Notes: generated by a model from the letters alone, not told the origin. 64,000 nt of DNA from Shewanella acanthi (GCF_019457475.1 NZ_CP080413.1:2976001-3040000), one strand, 5' to 3'; counted from the stretch's first letter, positions 20,392 to 30,267 are shown. A program made the numbers and translations.

Positions 20392-21621
20392 GTGAAAATA
20401 TATTTAGTCGGCGGGGCTGTACGTGACAGCCTACTCAATCTTCCTATCAAAGATAAAGACTTTATGGTCGTTGGCGCGACGCCCGAGCAGATGCTGCAAT
20501 TGGGTTATCGTCAGGTCGGGAAGGACTTTCCCGTGTTCCTTCACCCCACCACCCAACAGGAATATGCCCTCGCACGTACTGAGCGTAAAGTGGGCTTAGG
20601 TTATGGTGGCTTTAGCTGTTATGCCAGCCCCGATGTCACTCTCGAGCAGGACTTACTTCGCCGAGATTTGACCATTAATGCCATCGCAAAGGACGACGAA
20701 GGCAATCTCTATGATCCCTATAATGGGATAAAAGATATTGAAGCTAGGCAGCTGCGCCATGTGTCAGCAGCCTTCGCGGAAGATCCTTTAAGGGTGCTTC
20801 GCGTCGCTCGATTTGCCGCCCGCTTTTACGAGTTAGGCTTTAAAGTCGCTTCCGAAACCATGGCGTTGATGCAGCAAATGAGCCATAGCGATGAGCTTAA
20901 TGCTATCACGCCAGAGCGTGTCTGGCAGGAAGTCGATAGAAGTTTAAAGGGGCCAAATCCAGAAATCTTCTTTGAAGTGCTGCGCCAATGCGGCGCCTTA
21001 AAGGTGTTATTTCCTGAAATCGATGCCCTATTTGGTATACCTCAGCCTGAAAAATGGCACCCAGAAATCGATACAGGGGTTCACACTCTAATGGTGTTGT
21101 CGCAGGCAACACGCCTCAGCCAAGCTAGCGCAGTTCGATTTGCCGCCTTAGTACACGACCTTGGCAAGGCATTAAGCCCCAAGGCGCATTTACCTAAGCA
21201 TCACGGACATGGACAAAAGGGGCTTCCGCTGATTAATGCCCTGTGTACTCGCCTTCGAATTCAAAATGAATACCGGGATCTTGCCCTGTTAGTGAGCGAT
21301 AAGCATCAGAATGTACATCAAGCCTTCGAGCTAAGAGCTGAAACCATCGTCAAACTGTTCGATAAAGCCGATTTTTGGCGAAAACCTGAACGTCTTGAGC
21401 AGCTACTGCTTGTTTGCATCGCCGATATGCGTGGCAGAACTGGATTTGAGGAGCATGATTATCCTCAAGCCAATTACTTGAGGGCATGTTTTTCAACGGC
21501 AAGTAAGGTCAATGTCGGTGCAATTATTGAGGCGGGATTTAAGGGTGCTGAGATTAAACAACAGCTCCATTTACAGCGTATCGAAGCTGTCCAGCAACTA
21601 AAGGCACTAACAGATTGTTAG
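20392..21621 (+). CDS. cca: Multifunctional CCA-adding enzyme (GTG start)
   Basis: Adds or repairs the CCA 3' end of tRNAs without a template. It is 409 residues long, close to the E. coli enzyme (412). The start is GTG. The nucleotidyltransferase motif GGAVRD is at residues 7-12 with the metal-binding DxD at 21-23 (KDKDF), and the template-like motif RRDLTINA follows near residue 91. The HD phosphohydrolase domain ([14 protein letters not shown]) is in the C-terminal half, so the phosphatase and phosphodiesterase activities should be present. It is divergent from gspA. Confidence 0.96.
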   Translation: MKIYLVGGAVRDSLLNLPIKDKDFMVVGATPEQMLQLGYRQVGKDFPVFLHPTTQQEYALARTERKVGLGYGGFSCYASPDVTLEQDLLRRDLTINAIAKDDEGNLYDPYNGIKDIEARQLRHVSAAFAEDPLRVLRVARFAARFYELGFKVASETMALMQQMSHSDELNAITPERVWQEVDRSLKGPNPEIFFEVLRQCGALKVLFPEIDALFGIPQPEKWHPEIDTGVHTLMVLSQATRLSQASAVRFAALVHDLGKALSPKAHLPKHHGHGQKGLPLINALCTRLRIQNEYRDLALLVSDKHQNVHQAFELRAETIVKLFDKADFWRKPERLEQLLLVCIADMRGRTGFEEHDYPQANYLRACFSTASKVNVGAIIEAGFKGAEIKQQLHLQRIEAVQQLKALTDC

Positions 21622-21802
21622 GCTGAATAAAAAGCGCCACGAATATGTAGCAAAAATGTAAAAATAGCCACACTTTCTGGTAAATTTGGTCCTTTTTTTC
21701 GATGAAAAATGATGGAATAAAGGGGAAAAAACGCTTTTTAAAAAAATTTATATGTTTATAGTGGTTAAACCCATTAATATTCGTAGCAAATTAAAATAGC
21801 TA

Positions 21803-21811
21803 TGTCATAAT
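21803..21811 (+). promoter_or_regulatory. Probable extended -10 of the lpp promoter
   Basis: TGTCATAAT, a TGn-extended -10, lies about 70 bp before the lpp ATG, in a very AT-rich region typical of strong lipoprotein promoters. Confidence 0.45.
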
Positions 21812-21816
21812 TAGGG

Positions 21817-21844
21817 AAGTTTCGATTCTAAAGTGGCGAAACTT
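21817..21844 (+). other. Hairpin in the lpp 5' untranslated region
   Basis: AAGTTTCG (21817-21824) pairs with CGAAACTT (21837-21844) around a 12-nt loop, close to the presumed transcript 5' end. It may stabilise this abundant mRNA. Confidence 0.45.
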
Positions 21845-21877
21845 TCAAATCCAACCTATTTTAAGGGATTTTTTACA

Positions 21878-22144
21878 ATGAACAAAAAAGTACTGATGAT
21901 TGCTGGTTTAGCAATGACTGCCCTGCTAGGTGGTTGTGCAAACACTACTGCTCTAGAAGAAAGCGTTGCTACTCTGGGCAACAAAGTTGATCAATTATCA
22001 GCTGATGTTAGCTCTCTGAAATCAGAGCAAAGCAAACTGTCTGCAGACGTTAAAGATGCTAAAGCAGCAGCTATGGACGCACAAGCAGAAGCTAAGCGCG
22101 CTAACGACCGTTTAGACAACGTTGCTTCTCGTTACAAGAAGTAA
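21878..22144 (+). CDS. lpp: Major outer-membrane (Braun-type) lipoprotein
   Basis: An abundant lipoprotein that ties the outer membrane to peptidoglycan. It is 88 residues. The lipobox LGGC places the acylated Cys at 20, and the heptad-repeat body (VDQLSADVSSLKSEQSKLSADV, in part) forms the trimeric coiled coil. It ends in SRYKK, whose terminal Lys is the expected attachment point for L,D-transpeptidases. I chose the ATG at 21878, preceded by AAGGGA, rather than a GTG at 21833. The promoter region is AT-rich, and a strong terminator follows. Confidence 0.95.
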   Translation: MNKKVLMIAGLAMTALLGGCANTTALEESVATLGNKVDQLSADVSSLKSEQSKLSADVKDAKAAAMDAQAEAKRANDRLDNVASRYKK

Positions 22145-22182
22145 TGATAAGTAAATAACCTGTATTTCAACAGGTTAACCTG

Positions 22183-22235
22183 AAAGGCTTGAATGAGATG
22201 CTAGCGATGAGCACATCCAATCAAGCCTTTTTTTA
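22183..22235 (+). terminator. Intrinsic terminator after lpp
   Basis: AAAGGCTTGA pairs with TCAAGCCTTT, followed by TTTTATT; the loop can form a further small hairpin. Confidence 0.9.
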
Positions 22236-22654
22236 TTGCCTTTTTTATTTCTCTTTTCAAAGCTATCCTAATTGTTCAATATAAAACACTGAATTCTTTA
22301 ACAGCATTTTAGCAAGTTTCATCACAGTCTCTTTAAGCCTTTCATCTTTATATACCGCGACCATTTACTGCTGAATAAATTAAAACCAACAGTTAACCGC
22401 ACGGCGACTTTTTTATTTACAGAATTAAAAATCCCTATCCAATAGTTAATTTAAACATTTGCTCTTTTCGTTAAGCTTATATTCAGGAATTTTATTTTTA
22501 GTAACGTTTTTTCTCCCCAATATAAAGAAAATAAAACTGCTCTAGCATTCACAATTAAAGTGCTAGAGGACAATCAGGTAAGGCTATTATTGGGGACTAA
22601 AAAAGTATCAAGGCAAGTATTTGCTATATGACAATTACTATTTACATATAAACA
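22236..22654. other. AT-rich gene-free stretch
   Basis: About 420 bp with no ORF, RNA gene or repeat that I can support. It lies between two convergent genes. Confidence 0.5.
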
Positions 22655-22697
22655 ACAAAAAAGGTCGATTACTATCATGTACTTGCGTAATTGACCT
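22655..22697 (-). terminator. Intrinsic terminator downstream of rlmA
   Basis: On the minus strand AGGTCAATTAC pairs with GTAATCGACCT (one G-U pair) and is followed by TTTTTTGTTG, about 95 bp after the rlmA stop. Confidence 0.75.
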
Positions 22698-22792
22698 AAT
22701 GAAACCCTCCAAAAACGCATCGGTTAAGCTACTGAAAAAATTACCTAACTCCAAATTTAAACGCTATTTTCAGACAATTTAGCTCAGTTCGG

Positions 22793-23617
22793 CTATTTCT
22801 GCGCCAATATCAATAAAAAGTCGATTTCCAGATCATCGAATTGTTGTGAGCGAATGCTTTGTTTAGTCTTATCCGATACACGCCATGCGAATGGTGCCAT
22901 CTCCAATAGAATTAACGCCTGCTCCCCAGTGACACTTAGCCTAAACTTCGAGGATTGCTGTTCGATGAGCGTTAGCTCAGAAGGAAGGTTGATATTAGGT
23001 TCTTTCTCTTCGAGTTCGGTGTAAATCATTTCTTTGAGTTGCCACAAGTGACGTGCCCCAGGCATCACCAACAACATCAGCCCTTGCGGCTTCAGCACCC
23101 TTACACATTCCTTACCCTTTAGTGGTTTATCGATCACTGTTACCACATCGATACTGTTATCAGCAAAAGGCAGCACTTTAGAAGTGGATAGGCATAGCAT
23201 GCCTGGTGTTTGCGCTTTAGCTGCGGCAAAGATGGCATTTTCTGCGTCCGCAGCGCCACTGTAATGGACGTTAACGCCATTTGCAGCACTAGATAAGCAA
23301 GATGCAAGAGAACGTAAATAGAAGCCATCAGCGCACTCGTAGTCCAATAAGCAACTTTCATCGGCTATCTTAGGACTAAGCATGGAGGCCATTTGCACAA
23401 TTAAAGGGGCAAAAATGCCAGATTCGAGTAAAAACCGCTTAGCGCGTAATTGCTGACGACTATCCCCTGTTGGCTTTTGCCGTTGCGGCTTAGTAAAAAT
23501 CCAGTATCCCTGCTCGCTCTTGTCAAAATGGTGCTTATTAGCGCAATAAAAACCCAGAGATGCCTGATGCTGCAACAGTGCAAGACCACAGGTTGGGCAT
23601 TGAAATTGTAGACCCAT
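22793..23617 (-). CDS. rlmA: RlmA-like 23S rRNA (guanine-N1) methyltransferase with degenerate SAM motif
   Basis: It resembles RlmA(I), which methylates G745 in 23S rRNA. It is 274 residues. The N-terminal zinc site is intact: Cys7, Cys10, Cys25 and His29 (CPTCG..CANKH). The body follows the family (TGDSRQQLRAKRFLLESG; LPFADNSID; FAWRVS near the end). The glycine-rich SAM loop, normally D-x-G-C-G-E-G, reads DYECADGFY at 92-100, so two of the three glycines are lost. Activity may therefore be reduced or altered. GGAG lies upstream of the ATG. Confidence 0.82.
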   Translation of the reverse strand: MGLQFQCPTCGLALLQHQASLGFYCANKHHFDKSEQGYWIFTKPQRQKPTGDSRQQLRAKRFLLESGIFAPLIVQMASMLSPKIADESCLLDYECADGFYLRSLASCLSSAANGVNVHYSGAADAENAIFAAAKAQTPGMLCLSTSKVLPFADNSIDVVTVIDKPLKGKECVRVLKPQGLMLLVMPGARHLWQLKEMIYTELEEKEPNINLPSELTLIEQQSSKFRLSVTGEQALILLEMAPFAWRVSDKTKQSIRSQQFDDLEIDFLLILAQK

Positions 23618-23654
23618 GTATTTCTCCGAATAAAAAATGGGTGCCTATAAACGT

Positions 23655-23684
23655 AAAAATCGGGTACTAGACCCGATTTTTATT
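23655..23684. terminator. Intrinsic terminator between uppP and rlmA
   Basis: AAAAATCGGGT/ACCCGATTTTT with a 5-nt loop. It should stop uppP transcription on the minus strand. Confidence 0.85.
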
Positions 23685-23699
23685 AGTGATGCTTGGCTA

Positions 23700-24500
23700 T
23701 TATAGGAAGATAAATCCGCATAGCACAGCACCGAGGATAAGCCGGTAAATCACAAATGGGGTCATCCCAATCCGGCTGATGATCTTTAAGAAATAATGAA
23801 TACAAGCGTAAGCCGAGACAAAGGAAATCACAGTACCTAATAGCAGGGAATGATAATCAATCGGTAACGGACTTTCGGCTAAATCTTTACCCACCAATAT
23901 CGCCGCGCCAAGACTGACAGGAACTGACATTAAAAAGGAGAATCGTGCAGCCGCATCACGACTTAAACCTAACATTAAGGCAGCTGTCATGGTCGCGCCC
24001 GAACGAGATGTGCCTGGGATAAGAGCAAGCGCTTGAGCAAAACCAATAAGCAACGCCTTGCGCCAGCCTGTTTGGTACACAGTTAACTCCCGTCGTGACA
24101 TCTTATCAGCCCACCAGAGCAATAGGCCAAATACGATGGTGGTTACTGCAATTACGCCTGCGCTACGCAGGTGGGTCTCGATAAAACCCTTAGCGGCAAA
24201 ACCAAAAAATACCGCAGGTAAGGTCGCTAAAATAATCCACCAAGCGAGTTTACTGTCATCGCTCCGTTGCCCCTTAACAATACTCGCCACCCAAGCATTG
24301 AACATTGCCCATAACTCGTGTCTGAAATAAATCACGACCGCTAACAGGGAGCCAGTATTAACGGCAACATCGAAGGATAACCCTTGATCTTCCCAACCTA
24401 AAAGCTGCGCAGGCAGAATTAAATGGGCCGAACTCGAAATGGGGAGAAACTCAGTCAATCCTTGAATTAACGCGAGAATAATTACCTGAAACGTATCCAT
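23700..24500 (-). CDS. uppP: Undecaprenyl-diphosphatase
   Basis: An inner-membrane enzyme that dephosphorylates undecaprenyl pyrophosphate to regenerate the lipid carrier for peptidoglycan and O-antigen synthesis. It also gives bacitracin resistance. It is 266 residues with about eight helices. The two signature motifs are present: [14 protein letters not shown] near residue 15 and [10 protein letters not shown] near 160. It follows folK at 18 bp, so folB-folK-uppP look like one transcript. Confidence 0.96.
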   Translation of the reverse strand: MDTFQVIILALIQGLTEFLPISSSAHLILPAQLLGWEDQGLSFDVAVNTGSLLAVVIYFRHELWAMFNAWVASIVKGQRSDDSKLAWWIILATLPAVFFGFAAKGFIETHLRSAGVIAVTTIVFGLLLWWADKMSRRELTVYQTGWRKALLIGFAQALALIPGTSRSGATMTAALMLGLSRDAAARFSFLMSVPVSLGAAILVGKDLAESPLPIDYHSLLLGTVISFVSAYACIHYFLKIISRIGMTPFVIYRLILGAVLCGFIFL

Positions 24501-24518
24501 GACAATCCTATCAATTAA

Positions 24519-25022
24519 TTAAATCGTAAGCCCTTGTGGCCATTCAAATGCCACTGGCCAGAGCTTTTGGGAAGCTTTATCGTAATCCCGCCACATTGCC
24601 CCATAACTCATACATGTTATTGGGTGAATCAAGTCAGGCGCAATTTCCGCCAGCGGCCAGAGCACAAAGGCATTAGTGGTAATTTCAGCTCTGGGCAAGA
24701 CCACAGGCGTTTGACAAACCACCTCATCAAACAGCAATAAATCGATATCGAGCGTGCGTGGGGTATACTTTTTAGCGCCTATCAAACGGTCGTGATTCTG
24801 CTCGATCTGCTTAAATAGCGCAATGACCTCTGCAATGTCTAAATGCGTCTTCGCACTCACCACCATATTGAGAAAATTAGTGCCATCAAAGCCGACCGCT
24901 TCACTCTCATACATAGAAGAAAGCGTAAGGGGCCCTAACTGTTCCCTTAGGGAGGTAAGACCCGATTTAAGGTAACGCTCAGGTTCAATATTGCTACCTA
25001 AGCTAATATAGATAACTGCCAT
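24519..25022 (-). CDS. folK: 2-amino-4-hydroxy-6-hydroxymethyldihydropteridine diphosphokinase
   Basis: Transfers pyrophosphate from ATP to hydroxymethyl-dihydropterin in folate synthesis. I use the ATG at 25022 (MAVIYISLGSN; GAGG 4 nt upstream), which gives 167 residues; the longer frame to 25076 adds an unconserved N-terminus. The signature RTLDIDLLLFD is near residue 92, and SLGSNIEPERYL is at the N-terminus. It lies 57 bp after folB, the preceding enzyme of the same pathway. Confidence 0.95.
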   Translation of the reverse strand: MAVIYISLGSNIEPERYLKSGLTSLREQLGPLTLSSMYESEAVGFDGTNFLNMVVSAKTHLDIAEVIALFKQIEQNHDRLIGAKKYTPRTLDIDLLLFDEVVCQTPVVLPRAEITTNAFVLWPLAEIAPDLIHPITCMSYGAMWRDYDKASQKLWPVAFEWPQGLTI

Positions 25023-25079
25023 GTGACCTCTAAACCATCTCTCAATTACACCAAGAGCAACAACACTGGAGCTCAAACC

Positions 25080-25430
25080 TTAACGCGAACGTTCAATCTC
25101 AACGCCAACACTTGCTGCTGTAGGCACAGCACCGGGCTTCATCACTACTACTTTTACCCACGTCACCTTAAATTCGGTTAACAGGCATTCAGCTACCCGC
25201 TCAGCAACAGTTTCAATCAGCTCGATAGGATGCTCAGTGACAAGTTGGGTCAATCGGTTTGAAACCGTTTCATAGCAAAGCGCAAACTTATAATCATCGG
25301 TAGCTGCCGCTTGCTTAATATCCCAAGCCATGTCAAGATCTAAAAACAGGCTCTGCTGAATTTTCTTTTCCCAATCATAGACACCAATCACAGTATCTAT
25401 ACGTAATTGTCGAATAAGCACTTTATCCAT
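25080..25430 (-). CDS. folB: Dihydroneopterin aldolase
   Basis: Cleaves dihydroneopterin to hydroxymethyl-dihydropterin, the substrate of FolK encoded next. It is 116 residues, the normal length. The opening DKVLIRQLRIDTVIGVYDWEK and the later ETVAERVAECLL stretch (containing the active-site Glu and Lys region) are typical. It is the first gene of folB-folK-uppP and is divergent from plsY. Confidence 0.94.
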   Translation of the reverse strand: MDKVLIRQLRIDTVIGVYDWEKKIQQSLFLDLDMAWDIKQAAATDDYKFALCYETVSNRLTQLVTEHPIELIETVAERVAECLLTEFKVTWVKVVVMKPGAVPTAASVGVEIERSR

Positions 25431-25468
25431 AGGTTTTCCTACTAACTCATTGGCATGAGGTCTGATAA

Positions 25469-25484
25469 GCTAATCGCGATTAGC
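25469..25484. promoter_or_regulatory. Palindrome between folB and plsY
   Basis: A perfect 16-bp inverted repeat, GCTAATCG plus CGATTAGC, lies just upstream of a TATAAT (25489-25494) that reads towards plsY. It may be an operator for the divergent pair; no matching regulator is known to me. Confidence 0.4.
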
Positions 25485-25696
25485 ACGGTATAATCCGCAC
25501 GTTCCACTAAATGACTAATTTACTTTCTACGCGAACCAATCCGAAGTAGGATATCTGCCAACAGGAATAAGTGCGTGTACAAATTAACGTGACTATCACA
25601 GGTTACGTTATCGCAAAAGCTTATGACATTAAGCTTGCCAATTAGGCGTTGTAAATTGTGGCGCGATAATACCTTAAGACGTGTAAGGAAACCAAT

Positions 25697-26308
25697 GTGA
25701 GTCAATTAACACTGACACTTTTGATGATTGGGGCCGCCTATTTGGCAGGTTCGGTCTCGAGTGCTGTGCTGGTTTGTCGGATGCGGGGACTTCCTGATCC
25801 AAGATCACAGGGCTCCGGTAATCCGGGAGCGACAAACGTACTGCGCATCGGCGGGGCAAGTTCGGCTGCCATGGTGTTATTTTTCGATATGCTTAAAGGC
25901 GCACTGCCAGCCTATCTCGCCTATTTAATGGGGATTGATGCGGTGTCACTCGGCCTTATCGCTATCGCCGCCTGTCTTGGACACATTTATCCCATCTTCT
26001 TCGGCTTTAAGGGCGGGAAAGGCGTCGCAACTGCCTTTGGTGCCATGGCACCTATCGGTGATGATTTAGCGCTATGTTTAATCGGTACTTGGATTGTATT
26101 AGTGCTTATTAGCCGTTATTCATCCCTTGCGGCCATTCTTACAGCGTTACTTGCACCACTTTATACTTGGTGGCTCGACGACAGATTTACCGTCCCCGTC
26201 GCCATGCTATCGACCCTTATCATTGTGCGTCATCGTGAAAACATCCATCGCTTGCTTAAGGGCGAGGAGACTAAGGTATCGCGTAAAAGACGCCCTAAAA
26301 CACCTTAA
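25697..26308 (+). CDS. plsY: Acyl-phosphate:glycerol-3-phosphate acyltransferase (GTG start)
   Basis: An inner-membrane enzyme that makes lysophosphatidic acid from acyl-phosphate and glycerol-3-phosphate, the first step of phospholipid synthesis. It is 203 residues, with a GTG start. The active-site motifs [12 protein letters not shown] (near residue 39) and [11 protein letters not shown] (near 98) are intact. It has five to seven helices and a basic C-terminal tail (SRKRRPKTP). It is divergent from folB and convergent with tsaD. Confidence 0.95.
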   Translation: MSQLTLTLLMIGAAYLAGSVSSAVLVCRMRGLPDPRSQGSGNPGATNVLRIGGASSAAMVLFFDMLKGALPAYLAYLMGIDAVSLGLIAIAACLGHIYPIFFGFKGGKGVATAFGAMAPIGDDLALCLIGTWIVLVLISRYSSLAAILTALLAPLYTWWLDDRFTVPVAMLSTLIIVRHRENIHRLLKGEETKVSRKRRPKTP

Positions 26309-26364
26309 GATTTGCTACGCCTAAGCACCATGCTCCTAAGCGCTATCAGGTTTTACGAACACAA

Positions 26365-26411
26365 ATAAAAACAACGCCATGCTTTACTCTATCAAGCATG
26401 GCGCTGTTTTT
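26365..26411. terminator. Bidirectional terminator between plsY and tsaD
   Basis: CGCCATGCTT (26375-26384)/AAGCATGGCG (26394-26403), flanked by A-rich and T-rich tracts. Confidence 0.85.
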
Positions 26412-26425
26412 ATGTTGATAATGGA

Positions 26426-27442
26426 TTATGCCACTGGCGGCAATGTATCGAGTGGCCAACGTGGTTGACCTTTTACCGCTAAATCTTCCTGTTGCCCTGC
26501 CTGTAAACGCTGTAAACCTGCAAAGGCGATCATCGCACCATTATCGGTACAAAACTCCCCCCTTGGGTAATACACTCTGCCACCGATAGATGACATCATT
26601 TCAGCCAGCGATTCACGTAAACGGGTATTGGCACTCACGCCACCTGCAATCACTAATCGGTTGTATCCCGTTTGCTTAAGTGCGCGGCGGCATTTAATTG
26701 CCAGCGTATCGACTACCGCCTCTTCAAAGGCGCGAGCGATATTCGCACGGGTCTGCTCATCGTCAGGCTGTGAGGCAATAGTATTCGCGGCGAAGGTTTT
26801 AAGGCCAGAGAAGCTGAAATCAAGGCCCGGTCTGTCGGTCATCGGACGGGGGAATTTATAATCCGCAGGTTCACCTTTGGCGGCAAGCTTGGCAAGCCGT
26901 GGGCCTCCAGGATAATCCAGTCCCATTAATTTAGCGGTTTTATCGAAGGCCTCACCGGCAGCATCATCTACCGATTCACCTAAAACTTCATAGAGGCCGA
27001 TACCATCGACTTTTACCAGCATGGAGTGACCACCAGAAACCAGCAAGGCAACAAAGGGGAACTCCGGGGCATCATCTTCAAGCATAGGCGCGAGTAAATG
27101 CCCTTCCATATGGTGCACACCAATTGCGGGTTTATTCCAAGCAAAGGCGAGTGAGCGCCCCACACAAGCACCCACTAATAATGCACCAATAAGACCAGGA
27201 CCTTTGGTGTAGGCAATGCCATCTAAGTCGGCTATGTCAGTATTGGCGTCTTTTAATGCTTGACGGATAAGAGGGATAATTTTGCGCACATGGTCACGTG
27301 ATGCCAACTCTGGCACGACTCCGCCATAATCGGCGTGCAACTTCACCTGACTATATAAAGCATGGGAAAGTAATCCCAACTCATCGTCATAGATAGCAAT
27401 ACCTGTCTCGTCGCACGACGTCTCAATACCTAGAACCCGCAT
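26426..27442 (-). CDS. tsaD: tRNA N6-adenosine threonylcarbamoyltransferase TsaD
   Basis: The catalytic subunit that installs t6A at position 37 of ANN-decoding tRNAs, working with TsaB and TsaE. The ATG at 27442 ([17 protein letters not shown] 4 nt upstream) gives 338 residues; an ATG at 27466 gives an unlikely extension. The iron-binding HHMEGH motif is near residue 110, and the ASKHA-fold phosphate motifs ([15 protein letters not shown]) are present. It is divergent from rpsU, the usual arrangement in gammaproteobacteria. Confidence 0.96.
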   Translation of the reverse strand: MRVLGIETSCDETGIAIYDDELGLLSHALYSQVKLHADYGGVVPELASRDHVRKIIPLIRQALKDANTDIADLDGIAYTKGPGLIGALLVGACVGRSLAFAWNKPAIGVHHMEGHLLAPMLEDDAPEFPFVALLVSGGHSMLVKVDGIGLYEVLGESVDDAAGEAFDKTAKLMGLDYPGGPRLAKLAAKGEPADYKFPRPMTDRPGLDFSFSGLKTFAANTIASQPDDEQTRANIARAFEEAVVDTLAIKCRRALKQTGYNRLVIAGGVSANTRLRESLAEMMSSIGGRVYYPRGEFCTDNGAMIAFAGLQRLQAGQQEDLAVKGQPRWPLDTLPPVA

Positions 27443-27555
27443 GGTGCCTCGTAGTAATATGGTCAAAGGTCGCTAATTCTACCTGTAAGGCGACAATTAC
27501 TCCAGCCGAGAGTCTGCTTTATCCCGCGCTTAAAATCACCGCAACGGATTAGGGC

Positions 27556-27583
27556 TTTACAAGCCTACTTGTCTCGGTATAAA
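27556..27583 (+). promoter_or_regulatory. Sigma-70 promoter of the rpsU operon
   Basis: TTTACA at 27556-27561 and TATAAA at 27578-27583 with a 16-bp spacer, about 75 bp before rpsU. Confidence 0.65.
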
Positions 27584-27656
27584 ATTCCGCACCATTTTAA
27601 ATACACTTGGTTCAAGCAATTGAACCACACAACCTACACCTAAGGGGTGATGGCGT

Positions 27657-27872
27657 ATGCCAATTATTAAAGTACGTGAAAACGAACCATTCGACGTAGC
27701 TCTGCGTCGTTTCAAGCGCTCTTGTGAAAAAGCTGGTATTTTAGCCGACGTGCGTGCTCGTGAATTCTACGAGAAGCCAACTACTGCACGTAAGCGCGCA
27801 AAAGCAGCTGCAGTTAAACGTTTAGCTAAAAAGCTTTCTCGCGAAAACGCACGTCGCGTACGTTTATACTAA
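27657..27872 (+). CDS. rpsU: 30S ribosomal protein S21
   Basis: A 71-residue basic protein of the small subunit platform, needed for initiation on natural mRNAs. It has the typical start [22 protein letters not shown] and an Arg/Lys-rich tail ([10 protein letters not shown]). It is the first gene of the macromolecular synthesis operon, here followed at only 6 bp by yqeY. Confidence 0.98.
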   Translation: MPIIKVRENEPFDVALRRFKRSCEKAGILADVRAREFYEKPTTARKRAKAAAVKRLAKKLSRENARRVRLY

Positions 27873-27878
27873 TCTCTT

Positions 27879-28322
27879 ATGAGCCTAATTGATCAGCTGA
27901 AAGACCATATGAAGCAGGCCATGATCGCCAAAGAGAAGGTGAGATTGGGAACCATTCGTATGGCACTTGCAGCCATCAAACAGATTGAAGTGGATACCCG
28001 CGAAACGCTGAATGATGAGCAGGTTATAGCTGTCTTAACCAAAATGGTGAAACAACGTCGCGATTCGATTGCTCAATATGAAGCAGCGGGTCGCAACGAG
28101 TTGGCCGCAGCAGAAGCAGAAGAGATTCAAGTTATTGAAACTTTCCTGCCAACACCCCTCACTGAGGCGGAAATTGCAGCGTTCATCGATGCAGCTATTG
28201 TTGAAATGGGTGCATCCTCCATGGCGGATATGGGCAAAGTAATGGGAGCATTGAAGCCTAAGGTGCAAGGACGTGCAGATATGGGCGCCATCGGCGCTAT
28301 GATCCGTGCTAAATTGCAGTAA
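27879..28322 (+). CDS. yqeY: YqeY/GatB-tail family protein
   Basis: A 147-residue protein related to the C-terminal helical domain of GatB, the tRNA-binding tail of the amidotransferase. Its role in bacteria is not settled; a link to tRNA metabolism is inferred from the fold. It has an N-terminal Lys/Met-rich helix (DQLKDHMKQAMIAKEK) and the family stretch MGKVMGALKPKVQGRADMG near the end. It sits between rpsU and dnaG in many proteobacteria but not in E. coli. Confidence 0.9.
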   Translation: MSLIDQLKDHMKQAMIAKEKVRLGTIRMALAAIKQIEVDTRETLNDEQVIAVLTKMVKQRRDSIAQYEAAGRNELAAAEAEEIQVIETFLPTPLTEAEIAAFIDAAIVEMGASSMADMGKVMGALKPKVQGRADMGAIGAMIRAKLQ

Positions 28323-28340
28323 TTAGTGATTCAATGTATG

Positions 28341-28374
28341 AACAAGCCGTGCCTATGCGCGGCTTGTTTGTTTA
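28341..28374 (+). terminator. Terminator-like hairpin between yqeY and dnaG
   Basis: AACAAGCCG(T)GC...GC(GC)GGCTTGTTTGTTT. As in E. coli, a partial terminator here would keep dnaG expression low relative to rpsU. Confidence 0.7.
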
Positions 28375-28407
28375 AATTCGCGTAAAAGGCGAGATTTAAA
28401 ACACTCA

Positions 28408-30132
28408 ATGGCAATTCCTCGTGACTTTATCAATGAGCTAATCGCTCGCACCGACATAGTCGAATTAATCGATCGCAAGGTGCCCCTGAAAAAGGCGGGT
28501 AAAAACTACTCGGCCTGTTGTCCTTTTCATAGCGAAAAGTCCCCTTCGTTTACCGTCAGCCGCGATAAACAGTTTTATCATTGCTTTGGCTGCGGCGCCC
28601 ACGGCAACGCCATCGACTTTGTGATGGAATATGATCGTCTGGATTTTGTGGATGCAATTGAAGATCTGGCCGGACAACTGGGGTTAGAAGTTCCACGAGA
28701 GCAGGGCAAAGGTAAACGCCACGATGATGGCCTAAGCCGTGACCTGTACCAATTAATGGAAGAAGCGAGTCGCTTTTTTCAAGCGCAACTTAGACAACAC
28801 CAAGATAAACAAAAAGTTATCGACTACTTAGCCTATCGCGGTCTTTCCGATGATATTGTCGAACATTTTGGAATTGGTTTTGCTCCTGATGGCTGGGACG
28901 GCCTATTAAGCCGTTATCGCCAGAGCCAAGATGCACAGGATAAATTACTGACCGCCGGCATGCTAATAAGCAATGACAGCGGTAAACGTTACGACAGATT
29001 CCGCGACCGCTTAATGTTCCCCATTCGGGACCGCCGTGGTCGTGTGATTGGTTTCGGCGGCAGAGTTTTAGGCGAAGGTACACCCAAGTACTTGAATTCG
29101 CCAGAAACGCCCATATTTCATAAGGGCAATGAACTTTACGGTCTGTATGAGTTAAAACAGCGTCATCGCGATCCCGATAAAGTCTTGATTGTCGAAGGCT
29201 ATATGGATGTGGTTGCCCTCGCCCAATACGGCGTGGATTACGCGGTTGCTTCATTAGGGACTTCAACCACGGCAGAGCAGTTTCAACTACTGCTGCGCAG
29301 TGCCAAAGAAGTGATTTGTTGCTATGACGGAGACCGCGCAGGAACAGAGGCCGCTTGGCGTGCATTAGAGACCGCCCTGCCGCTGTTAAAACCGGGCGAC
29401 ATTGTACGTTTTATGTTTTTACCACAATCTGAAGATCCTGATTCAATGGTTCGCAAAGTGGGTAAGGACGCGTTCGAGCAACTGATGGTCAGTGCTATCA
29501 CACTGCCCGAATTTTTATTCGACACCTTGGCAACGAAATACGGTACAGATAAAGGTAACCTTGCCAAACAAGCACTTATCCTAATTGAAAAAATTCAGGA
29601 CACTGTGCTACAAAATATCCTGCTAGAGAATCTCGCCCATAAGCTTGGGATGAACAGCGCAGATGATATGAAGAAAAAACTGGGTTTTAGTGTCAAACAA
29701 ACTAAACCCAATGCAACAACAGGATTAAAAGGACGCGGCACTCCACTGCGACTCGCCATCGCATTACTGGTGCAGCATCCTGAGCTAGGATTGGGGTTGC
29801 CTCCCCAACCAGCATTAAACCATCTGCAAATGTCAGGCATCGACCTGCTGCCATTGCTGTTGGATTTAACTCGAGAGCATAGGTTAAACAGCGCACAACT
29901 ACTTGAGCAATTCAGAGACAGTCCACATAGCGGCACTCTGCACAAATTAGCCCAATGGGAACATCAAGTGGCGGATGAAAACCTGCTCGAAAAGTTTAAA
30001 CAAACCCTGGTTTGGCTGAACAATCAATATATTGAGCAGAGATATCAGGAATTGAGTCTAAAACAGACCCATACTAAAGAAGAGAGAATACAGCTTCAAA
30101 AGCTTATCTCTATCATGAAGGGACTAAACTGA
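28408..30132 (+). CDS. dnaG: DNA primase
   Basis: Makes RNA primers for replication. It is 574 residues. The zinc ribbon uses Cys38, His41, Cys59 and Cys62 (CCPFH..CFGC). The catalytic Toprim core has LIVEGYMDVVAL near residue 264 and CYDGDRAG near 310. The C-terminal helicase-binding region is more divergent, as is usual between genera. It is the middle gene of the operon, preceded by a hairpin that can limit its expression. Confidence 0.97.
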   Translation: MAIPRDFINELIARTDIVELIDRKVPLKKAGKNYSACCPFHSEKSPSFTVSRDKQFYHCFGCGAHGNAIDFVMEYDRLDFVDAIEDLAGQLGLEVPREQGKGKRHDDGLSRDLYQLMEEASRFFQAQLRQHQDKQKVIDYLAYRGLSDDIVEHFGIGFAPDGWDGLLSRYRQSQDAQDKLLTAGMLISNDSGKRYDRFRDRLMFPIRDRRGRVIGFGGRVLGEGTPKYLNSPETPIFHKGNELYGLYELKQRHRDPDKVLIVEGYMDVVALAQYGVDYAVASLGTSTTAEQFQLLLRSAKEVICCYDGDRAGTEAAWRALETALPLLKPGDIVRFMFLPQSEDPDSMVRKVGKDAFEQLMVSAITLPEFLFDTLATKYGTDKGNLAKQALILIEKIQDTVLQNILLENLAHKLGMNSADDMKKKLGFSVKQTKPNATTGLKGRGTPLRLAIALLVQHPELGLGLPPQPALNHLQMSGIDLLPLLLDLTREHRLNSAQLLEQFRDSPHSGTLHKLAQWEHQVADENLLEKFKQTLVWLNNQYIEQRYQELSLKQTHTKEERIQLQKLISIMKGLN

Positions 30133-30187
30133 GGCAAAAATGTCCTCATTCAGCACCCCATGACTAGCACAGGCAAGTGCACAAGGC

Positions 30188-30193
30188 TATAAT
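30188..30193 (+). promoter_or_regulatory. Possible internal promoter of rpoD (-10)
   Basis: A consensus TATAAT lies 80 bp before the rpoD start, with only a weak -35 (TAGCAC) 17 bp upstream. An internal rpoD promoter is expected from the E. coli operon. Confidence 0.4.
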
Positions 30194-30267
30194 TGACGAT
30201 TTGCGCGGCACTTAGCAGCAGCTAACTGTCCGTCGTTGTAACAGTTTCCCAAACTTGGATGATATCT

